The position numbers and the translations under genes were made by a program. 64,000 nt of DNA from Pleurodeles waltl (lineage: Eukaryota; Chordata; Amphibia; Caudata; Salamandridae), in NCBI RefSeq assembly GCF_031143425.1, contig NC_090439.1, forward strand, positions 357,068,027 to 357,132,026, written 5' to 3'. This document shows positions 56,355-64,000 of this stretch, piece by piece. Position 1 is the stretch's first letter; each line of letters opens with the position of its first letter. The notes below the pieces were generated by a model, which saw only the letters and a list, made by a program, of their open reading frames with translations, was not told where the DNA came from and ran no database searches.

Positions 56355-57353
56355 GGGCCTGATTTATACTTTTTGGCTTAAAACTGCACCAACACAGTTT
56401 TGCACCAAAACGTTTAGCACCGGCTTGCACCATTTCTGTGCCCAAGCCGGGCACCATATTTATGGAATGGTGCAAGCCAGTGCAAAGGGTATGCTAGTGT
56501 AAAAAAAAATGACTTTAGTCGGGTGGGGCTGACGGTATGGAAGAAGGGTGTTTTGCTCCAAAAAATGACAGGAGTCATGCCCACCACCCCAATGGCCTGC
56601 ACAGGGCACCAGGGTCCCATGGGCATGGCCATTGCACTCTGTGCCATGTATGGGGGCCCATTTTGGGGCCCCCTATGACACTTTAAAAAAAAAAAATACT
56701 TACCTGTACTTACCTATACTTACCTGGGTTGGGATCCCCTATCCTCCGCTGTCCCTTTGATATGGGTGGGAGTATCCCTAGGGCCTGGGGAGGGCACCTG
56801 TGGGCTTATTCCATGGTGTTCCACCATGGAAATAGGCCCACAGGCCCCCTAACACCTGCCCTGATCCAGGTGTTAAAAAATGGGGCAAAGCAAGCTTTGC
56901 CCCATTTTTGACCCCTCCTCCCCCGTGCACCATTTTTGCACGGGAGTATAAATATGGCGTTAAGGACATAGGGCTTGATTACAACTTTGGAGGAGGTGTT
57001 AATCCGTCCCAAATGTGACGGATATACCACCAGCCGTATTACGAGTTCCATAGGATATAATGGACTCGTAATACGGTTGGTGGTATATCCATCACTTTAC
57101 CGTCACTTTTGGGACGGATTAACACCTCCTCCAAACTTGTAATCAGGCCCATAGAGTCATTTTTTGCACGGGAACGCCTACCTTGCATCTCATTAAGGCA
57201 AGGTAGTTTTCCATGTTTAAAAAATGACTTTGACTCCATAAATTTGGCGCTAGACGGATCTAGCGCCAAAGTATAAATCTGGGGTTTGTTTTGCACTGAA
57301 TTAGAGTAAAAAAATGACACTAATCTGGTGCAAAAAGAGTATAAATATGCCCC
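56355..57353. mobile_element. B-family Harbinger MITE
   Basis: Left end gggcctgatttatactttttgg, right end gagtataaatatgcccc, TSD tca (56352-56354, 57354-57356). Its ends and the hairpin aaaactgcaccaacacagtttt near 56385 match Harbinger B (10475-10524), so B-type proteins are the likely source of its mobility. It contains another MITE at 56971-57150. Confidence 0.88.
56971..57150. mobile_element. 180-bp palindromic MITE nested in a MITE
   Basis: Ends gggcttgattacaactttgg / ccaaacttgtaatcaggccc, TSD ata (56968-56970, 57151-57153). It is the same family as 33353-33543, nearly all one palindrome. Confidence 0.92.
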
Positions 57354-59775
57354 TCAGTTCATAGTCCTGCATGCTCAACTGGCATAGACTCAGTGGGATG
57401 ATGGCACATGCCTGAGGTATTTACTTACAGTGACTCAAAAACCAATAAGGAGGCTGGGTGTTGTCCACATCAGTTTCACATGTGGTTCCTAGACTTATCC
57501 ACTGTCCCTCAATGATCTGGATACTCATACAGACACTGACCCTGTACTTGTGGCTCTGTCTAGCCAAAGAAACTGAGGCAGCCCTGACTGGACTGATTCA
57601 AGTACCACAGCTGTTGTAGCCTCTTTTGGAGGTGGCATGTTCTGGTTGGCTGTGGCGGGACCCCAACCAGGCAGAACCTATCACTACTGTCAGGGGTGGG
57701 TGATTACACTCACTGTTTAACCTGCACTCACCCTTTGGTAGCTTGACAATGAGCAGTCAGGATTATCACAGAAAGCCTTGGCACAGCACTGTGACACACT
57801 AAATACACTGAGCGCCACAAAAGAAAGTTCACACGTGTGGTAGGTAAACACAGTTTATATTCAATACACACAGTAATTAACACAACATAAAAATCATGAA
57901 CTTCTGGGCATGAATCACACTTCGTAATATTATTAGCAGTACTTAGCCCAACCACCTTAAAGTGACCTCAGTAGCATGCACATTTAGGAAACATCTAATG
58001 TTACTTCCCCCAAGTTCCCTTATGAGGTGCTATACATTGTTAGAACTAGGCTCACCCTGGCAACGAATATAATGCGATACCACACAGTTATAGGGTGCCC
58101 CTCAGATAACAATGATATCAGGAATGTGTACAAACTGATAATGACAACACTTTCAGCAGCACCGTGGGCTAAGGTCGCATACGGAGAACCAATGTCAAAC
58201 ATAGCATCAAATTGTCAACAAATCAACATGTAAGCAGCACCACCGGTCAATGTAATCACCTGCAGGTGGCCTTCATGCAAGTACTCCCACATGCACACAT
58301 TAACTCAGCACCGCGCATGTGGTGCTACGGATATCAGGCAGGTTGGTATGGAGCAGACTTACACACAAAAATGCACACAGCCCTCTAATCTGATATCCAG
58401 CAGGTCACTTGGTAGCACCATGCAGACCTTGTGGACCGAACCCTCATTGACCCTCCATCTCACCCCACCTTGCCCACACCCACAGATTAGAAAGTGATCA
58501 CCTTCCCCCTGAGAGTAGTTAGTTGAGATCCCAGGAAAGATGGTGGGGGGTAGGTAGCAGGACTGATTAGGAGGCAGTTGACAAACAAAAGGGGGTTGAC
58601 CACCATTCAGGAAGTTAACTCACAGGAATGTTGAGCAGAAGTGGCTGAGGGTAATAGTTTGCTCAATAAAGTGTTCTGTAACATGCCTTCCGGCTTCAGG
58701 CCAGTTCTGTGAAGCATCGGGAGGAAAAAGGGATTGTGCAGTCTTTGATCCACTTCCAATTGCTCTCAGAACCATTCCTCCAGCCCAGTCAATTACTCTC
58801 ACCACCCAGGGTGAGGAGAGGGCAGGTAGTTCACCACGCAGAGGACCCAAAAGGAACAATTAATGAAGTGGTGAAATGTAGCAGGGGAGCCTCCTGGAAG
58901 GTAGAAGTGCCCAGTCAGGCACATGTTTAACAAAGCTGCACCTAGGCAATCCAGGCACTACGTCTGGTGCACAATGATCCGAGTCAGACAAGACAATTCC
59001 GGTTACACACACAACGATGAGTTCAAATATTCAAGCCTCCCTGGAAATGAACCATAACGTCTGGTGCACATTGATATGGGTTGCACTACACAATTCCGAT
59101 CACTTACGATGAAGAGTTACCAATTCTGTGCTTCCCAAGAAATAAGGCACAACGCCTGGTGCATGTTTATACGAGTCAGACCAGACACTTTTGATAACTT
59201 GCAATTAAGAATTACCAGTCCCATTCCTCCTGAGAAATGAGGCACAATGCTTGGTGCACGTTAATATGAGTCGCACCAGTCAAGTCCAATCACACACAAT
59301 TGAAGAGATGCAAGTTCAGTACATTCATGGGAAAAAAGCACGTTACCTGGTGCTCATTGGTATGGGTCGCCCCAGACAGTTCAGATCACACACACAGTCA
59401 AACATTCAGTAGTGCGACACGAGGCAGCATGAATCCCTACTACCGTAACCCCCCCACCTCTGAAGCCTGCAACCTATGAATCATACACCACACATAATGA
59501 GTATATAGTCGGCATGATGCGTAAGTGAGATGTTGTTAGACCTGACAGCCTTAGGGTGGTCACCCCTAACTTTTTGCCTGCCTCCCTCCACTTTTTAGAT
59601 ACTGTTTTTGCTGGTTTTAAGACTGTGCGCACTTTACCACTGCTAACCAGTGCTAAAGTGCATATGCTCTCTCCCTTCAAACATGGTAACATTGGATCAT
59701 ACCCCATTGGACTGTTTAATTTACTTATAAGTCCCTAGTAGAGTGCACTATATGTGCCCAGGGCCTGTAGATTAA
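57354..59775. mobile_element. LTR-like sequence, family not fixed
   Basis: The part near 57730-57900 (ggtagcttgaca...cagtcaggattatc) resembles solo LTR B at 44780 in layout. The part 59640-59775 resembles LTR B in the opposite direction (agtccctagtagagtgcact, cagggcctgtag). Ends are not seen, so at least two LTR fragments are likely. Harbinger E interrupts the second. Confidence 0.4.
58955..59410. repeat. ~96-bp minisatellite, about 5 diverged copies
   Basis: cgtctggtgcac-like words recur at 58961, 59058, 59153, 59248 and 59344, each followed by gagtc or gggt, then ccagac or cacaca and gaagagtta-like words. Confidence 0.75.
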
Positions 59776-60104
59776 GGGGGTCATTCCAACCCTGGCGGTC
59801 AGTGTTAAAGCGGCGGCTAACCCGCCAATAGGCTGGCGGTTAAAAAAATGGAATTCTGACCCTGGCGGAAACCGCCAACAGAGACCGCCTCATTAACACT
59901 CCGACCGCCACGGCGGGACAAACAAATAGCGCGGCGGTCACCGCCAACAGACAGGCAGGAGTCAATGTTCCGCCCACCCTTTCACAACACACCAATCCGC
60001 CACCTTTTCCGGGGCGGTAGCCCCGCCGATAAAAACACGGTGGAAACAGACATTTCAAACGGAAAACGCTCACCTCCATACACCCCACGAGGAATCTGGA
60101 CAAC

Positions 60105-63100
60105 ATGGAACCCGAACTACACATCCTACCAGCTATTGTATTCCTGCTCCTCTACCAGGAGCACGAATGCCGGCGCAGAAGACTACGGTGAGTACTGCAC
60201 CTACGACACAGGGGAGGGGGGAGGAGAAAATATTACGGGCACACATACGCTACACACCCACCACCACCCTCACCCACTACAACACACACATCAATGAATA
60301 GCAATACATCACTGTTACAACCCCCAAACCCCCCGGAAGAATGCAAAGACAAAATGAAATGATCATAAACAGTCGAATATATTGTATTATTGGCATATAA
60401 AAATATCACACATTTAAAACTAATATATACATAAATATTAAAAGTCCGATACTTTTAGCAGTCATTGTCCGTGGACCACTGGGCCCAAATCACATGGGCA
60501 AGGCCCACACAGGATACCTGACACCAACGGAGAGAACACTGCAGGGGCATCAGATAGAAAAACTACAGGCACCTCAGGGGGAAGGGAAAGGGGGGCACCT
60601 CAGCCACATGAGTACACGACGCCAGATCCACGAGGGGCATCCATGCCCACTGTCCCATCCTGGGGAGTGCAAAGCCACAGTCTCTCAAGTCCATACAGTG
60701 GGTGGCTTGCCCACTGTCCCATCCTGGGGAGTGCAAAGCCACAGTCTCTCAAGTCCATACAGTGGGTGGCTTGCCCACTGTACCATCCTGGGGAGTGCAA
60801 AGCCACAGTCTCTCAAGTGGATGACAGTGTCCACTGGTTCTGGAGGGGGACTGGTGCCCAGAGTGCTTCGTGCAGCCCTGCCCGACAGAGATGCGGCACT
60901 GCCCCTTCCGCCAATGGGCCAGAGGTGCTTGAGACGGCGGTGCCCTGTTCAGCGGTGCTTGAGATGAAGGGCCCAGTTCAGCGGTGCTTGAGACGGCGGT
61001 GCCCAGCGGAGCGGTGCTTGAGATGAAGGGCCCAGTGCAGCGGTGCTTGAGATGAAGGGCCCAGTACAGCGGTGCTTGAGATGAAGGGCCCAGTTCAGCG
61101 GTGCTTGAGACGGCGGTGCCCTGTTCAGCGGTGCTTGAGATGAAGGGCCTAGTGCAGCGGTGCTTGAGATGAAGGGCCCAGTGCAGCGATGCTTGAGACG
61201 GCGGTGCCCTGTTCAGCGGTGCTTGAGACGGCTATGCCCAGCGGAGCGGTGCTTGAGATGAAGGGCCCAGTACAGCGGTGCTTGAGATGAAGGGCCCAGT
61301 TCAGCGGTGCTTGAGACGGCGGTGCCCTGTTCAGCGGTGCTTGAGACGGCGGTGCCCTGTTCAGCGGTGCTTGAGATGAAGGGCCCAGTGCAGCGGTGCT
61401 TGAGATGAAGGGCCCAGTGAAGCGGTGTTTGAGACGGCGGTGCCCTGTTCAGCGGTGCTTGAGATGAAGGGCCCAGTGTGGCGGTGCTTGAGACGCAGTG
61501 CCCTGTTCAGCGGTGCATGAGACGGCGGTGACCTGTTCAGCGGTGCTTGAGATGAAGGGCCCAGTGCAGCGGTGCTTGAGATGAAGGGCGCAGTGCAGCG
61601 GTGCTTGAGACGGCGGTGCCCTGTTCAGCGGTGCTTGAGATGAAGGGCCCAGTTCAGCGGTGCTTGAGACGGCGGTGCCCAGCGGAGCAGTGCTTGAGAT
61701 GAAGGGCCCAGTGCAGCGGTGCTTGAGATGAAGGGCCCAGTTCAGCGGTGCTTGAGACGGCGGTGCCCAGCGGAGCGGTGCTTGAGATGAAGGGCCCAGT
61801 GCAGCGGTGCTTGAGATGAAGGGCCCAGTTCAGCGGTGCTTGAGACGGCGGTGCCCTGTTCAGCGGTGCTTGAGATGAAGGGCCCAGTGCAGCGGTGCTT
61901 GAGATGAAGGGCCCAGTGCAGCGGTGCTTGAGACGGTGGTGCCCTGTTCAGCGGTGCTTGAGATGAAGGGCCCAGTGCAGCGGTGCTTGAGATGAAGGGC
62001 CCAGTGCAGCTGTGCTTGAGACGGCGGTGCCCTGTTCAGCGGTGCTTGAGACGGTGGTGCCCAGCGGAGCGGTGCTTGAGTGAAAGGGCCCAGTTCAGCA
62101 GTGCTTGAGATGAGTGTCCAGTGCAGCAGTTCCGGCCCAGCCATGGATGTCACTCGCCACCTGCCCATCTGTCTGTTGGCTTGCGGGGCCCTCCTGGCCT
62201 GCTGTACCGGGCCTCTGGGTGTCCTCCTGCACACCTGGGATGGGGCTGGTGGGGCCCTCCTGGGCAGCTGGCCTGCTGCCGGACTTGTCGGGCGTGCTGC
62301 CCTTCCCACCCTTCCCTGGTCGTCTGTGGCCCTCTCCCACCTTTGGCGGTGTGCCAGGTGGCACCCCACTTCCAGCCGGAGCCAGGGTAGGGATTTTGGT
62401 CCCTGGTGTCCTTGGCCTCTCGCGCCGGGCACTGGTAATCTTTGGGTGTTTTTCCGGGGGTGGGCTGGCCGTGCCTTGGCTCCTAGCAGAACTAGTTGCC
62501 CTTGAGGGAGGGGGACTCCACAGTCCTTGGACAACAGTCTTGATAGGTCCTGGTTTGGTGGTGGCTGAGGTGCTGATTGCAGTCTTATTCGATGGACGGG
62601 GTGGAGGAGTTCCTCATCCCCAGCTGAGCCTCCGCCATCTTCCTGCTCCAGCGTTGGATGTCCTCCCACCTCTTCCGGCAGTGGGTGTCCCGTCTGTTGT
62701 GGACCCCCAGGGTCCGGACGTCCTTGGCGATGGCACGCCAAATAGCGACTTTCTGGTGGGCGCTGACCTATGTGACATGTACAGGGGGAGAAAAAAAATC
62801 ATCACCTTCTGCATGCTTGATGTGAGTGGCACCCCATCCCCACCCTGGCCATTTGGCCAATGCTCTCATCTGTCGTCTGATGCATGCCTCAATCGCTCCC
62901 CTCCCCACCATCTTTCATCCACCCGACTCAACCCAGGCATTGCCCACAAAGCATGGTCCCAGTGTACTTACCTGTTGGTCTGGAGGACCGTAGAGTAGCG
63001 CATACTGGGGGAGGACCCCATCCACGAGTTTCTCCAATTCTTCAGAAGTGAAGGCAGGGCCCCATCCCCAGTCGCAGCAGCCATTGTCTCTTCCAGACCG

Positions 63101-64000
63101 AGGTCACAGCAGCACTTGCAGTGTAGGTCCTCTCCTGTGGAAGATCAGGTATTGAGTGATTAAGTAGATAGAAAATGGCGGTCACGCCCTCGGTGGTGCA
63201 TACCGCGGCGCACATCGTCATTGGCTCCTGAAACCCATAGGGTTCAATGTTAACCAATGCGGCTTTGCGCCGCGGTCTTCGACCGCCTACCGCCACGGTG
63301 TGCCATGCCAGCGCATTGACCTCACATCCCATTGTCACACTTCACAGGTCAGGCAGCTGCCATTTCAAGAGCCCACATGGCTTAATTTCTACTGCGTCAC
63401 ACATACCTAGGCCTTTCCTCAACACTCATACAAACCATTCAATGCATAGTGAATCGTGTTGTGTGCAAGCTGTGGGAACGTACCTGTGGGTTCATTGACT
63501 CTGTGCTCGCTGTTGTCCTTCCAAGGCACCGTCCGCTGGGCAATGCGAGGAGATGGAGGAATCTTCCCGTGTACAGACCGCTGGTGGACCTGTCGACAAT
63601 GGAGGAACGACATGTCATTCTGACATACAGGCTTGACCGAGCCACTATACATGAACTGTGTGCCCAGCTGGAGGCAGACCTGATGTCACCCATCCGCCAA
63701 CCCACAGGGATCCCCCCTCTAGTGCAGGTGCTGTCAGTACTCCATTTCTTAGCAAGTGGGTCATTTCAAACAACAGTGGCAATATCATCAGGGATGTCTC
63801 AACCTATGTTTTCCAAGGTGTTGTCCAGAGTGTTGTCTGCCCTGCTCAAACACATGCGGAGCTACATCGTTTTCCCTGAGGTGGGGGATTTGCCTATAGT
63901 GAAGGGTGATTTCTATGCCCTTGGACATATCCCCAACATCATAGGTGCCATTGATGGGACACATGTGGCTTTGGTACCCCCCAGCAGGAGTGAACAGGTG
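60105..64000 (+). CDS. Harbinger E nuclease (exon 1 and partial exon 2)
   Basis: Exon 1 (60105-60187, 83 bp) encodes MEPELHILPAIVFLLLYQEH and an Arg-rich end, stopping at gtgagt in phase 2. Exon 2 (from 63526, after ttgtccttccaag) completes the split Arg codon and continues HRPLGNARRWRNLPVYRPLV, MEERHVILTYRLDRATIHEL, VLSVLHFLASGSFQTTVA, GMSQPMFSKVL, GDFYALGHIPNIIG, AIDGTHVALVPPSRSEQV to the window end. The AIDGTH Asp is intact, and no lesion is seen in this part. The DQGY and VERxFG blocks would lie beyond 64000. A 3.3-kb intron holds the Myb gene on the other strand. The exon join is by phase and homology with C, not by transcript. Confidence 0.72.
60657..60818. repeat. 64-bp tandem repeat, 2.5 copies, in Harbinger E
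   Basis: Same unit as at 47997-48222, starting at 60657, 60721 and 60785. Confidence 0.93.
60922..62110. repeat. Two-type minisatellite, about 40 units, in Harbinger E
   Basis: Units of 29-30 bp share cagcggtgcttgaga and alternate between two bodies: tgaagggcccagtg and cggcggtgccctgtt. Types occur in irregular runs such as A-A-B and A-B-B, which suggests unequal exchange and conversion. It lies beyond the Myb stop, inside the nuclease intron. Confidence 0.93.
62585..63084 (-). pseudogene. Harbinger E Myb/SANT-like protein, internally deleted
   Basis: Exon 1 (62972-63084) starts at an ATG (MAAATGDG) but needs a one-base correction to read FTSEELEKLVDGVLPQYALL; it ends CAG at gtaagt. Exon 2 (from 62767, after cacatag) reads HQKVAIWRAIAKDVRTLGVH, DTHCRKRWEDIQRWSRKMAE, AQLGM, then jumps directly to a sequence homologous to the far C-terminal part of the C copy (near 49490), with a stop at 62585. 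The whole middle, including the coiled coil, is therefore deleted. C-terminal homology continues without a frame to about 62110. Confidence 0.72.
63085..63525. promoter_or_regulatory. Spacer upstream of the E Myb gene / end of nuclease intron
   Basis: 440 bp between the minus-strand Myb start and the plus-strand nuclease exon 2, containing the GC-rich inverted stretch gcgccgcggtcttcgaccgcc near 63268. It must hold the Myb promoter if that gene is transcribed. No defined motif can be named. Confidence 0.35.

Larger units (their letters stand above)
59776..64000. mobile_element. Harbinger E, left part of an element continuing past the window
   Basis: The left end gggggtcattccaaccctgg follows taa (59773-59775), the probable TSD. 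It contains nuclease exon 1 (+), a 64-bp repeat, a long minisatellite, a Myb gene (-) and nuclease exon 2 (+), which is still open at 64000. It inserted in LTR-like DNA. It is the same family as Harbinger A and C. Confidence 0.85.

Noticed and set aside
60494..61026. Plus-strand frames across 60494-61026
   Set aside because: Made from the 64-bp repeat and minisatellite; the real genes here are the antisense Myb gene and the nuclease exons.
1..64000. Host genes, tRNA, rRNA or snRNA genes
   Set aside because: Looked for cloverleaf-like A and B boxes and host protein domains; nothing convincing was seen by eye.

Overview
The window looks like non-genic DNA from a very large animal genome, most probably a salamander (newt-like). 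The reasons are wall-to-wall nested transposable elements, dominance of PIF/Harbinger DNA transposons and their GC-rich MITEs, very long LTRs (2.2-2.7 kb), a full-length L1 and a foamy-like endogenous retrovirus. The species assignment is inference. I see no host protein-coding gene, no tRNA, rRNA or CRISPR, and nothing bacterial. All genes found belong to mobile elements, and all but one are visibly broken or cut.

Region 1 (1-25283) is a set of nested insertions. The outer layer is an old Harbinger element ("A") with a Myb/SANT-like gene on the minus strand (exon 2 at 1-207, exon 1 at 1794-1857 plus 9447-9496) and a nuclease gene on the plus strand (10225-10474, 24415-24794, 24893-25283). 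A 7.57 kb L1 (1858-9430, 16-bp target duplication) sits inside the Myb exon. A Harbinger MITE (7687-8234) sits inside the L1 ORF1. A second Harbinger ("B", 10475-24414, 13.9 kb) sits inside the nuclease exon of A. Element B carries three genes: a Myb-like gene (+), a second SANT-like gene (-) that is open across all three exons, and a HARBI1-like nuclease (-).

Region 2 (25829-47102) is a decayed foamy-like retrovirus: 5' LTR, candidate PBS, gag-protease, RNase H, integrase and env remnants, polypurine tract and part of a 3' LTR. Two unrelated solo LTRs inserted into it (28528-31199 with TSD gtttg; 44666-46853 with TSD cttag). A segment with one breakpoint in each solo LTR was then duplicated in tandem (30222-37197 and 37198-45256). 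After that, three Harbinger MITEs landed in one copy or the other, so each has a matching empty site in the other copy. Removing them brings the two copies to within about 4 bp of equal length (6782 and 6786 bp).

Region 3 (47103-64000) starts with Harbinger "C", which interrupts the retroviral 3' LTR and is cut off near 51240. Next come a MITE, a 540-bp tandem duplication, a CR1-like reverse transcriptase remnant, a B-family MITE containing another MITE, LTR-like sequence with a ~96-bp minisatellite, and Harbinger "E" (59776 to beyond the end). C and E share an architecture: a short first exon of the nuclease near the left end, a 64-bp tandem repeat, a cagcggtg minisatellite and an antisense Myb gene. 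In E the Myb gene lies inside the 3.3-kb first intron of the nuclease, whose second exon runs off the window.
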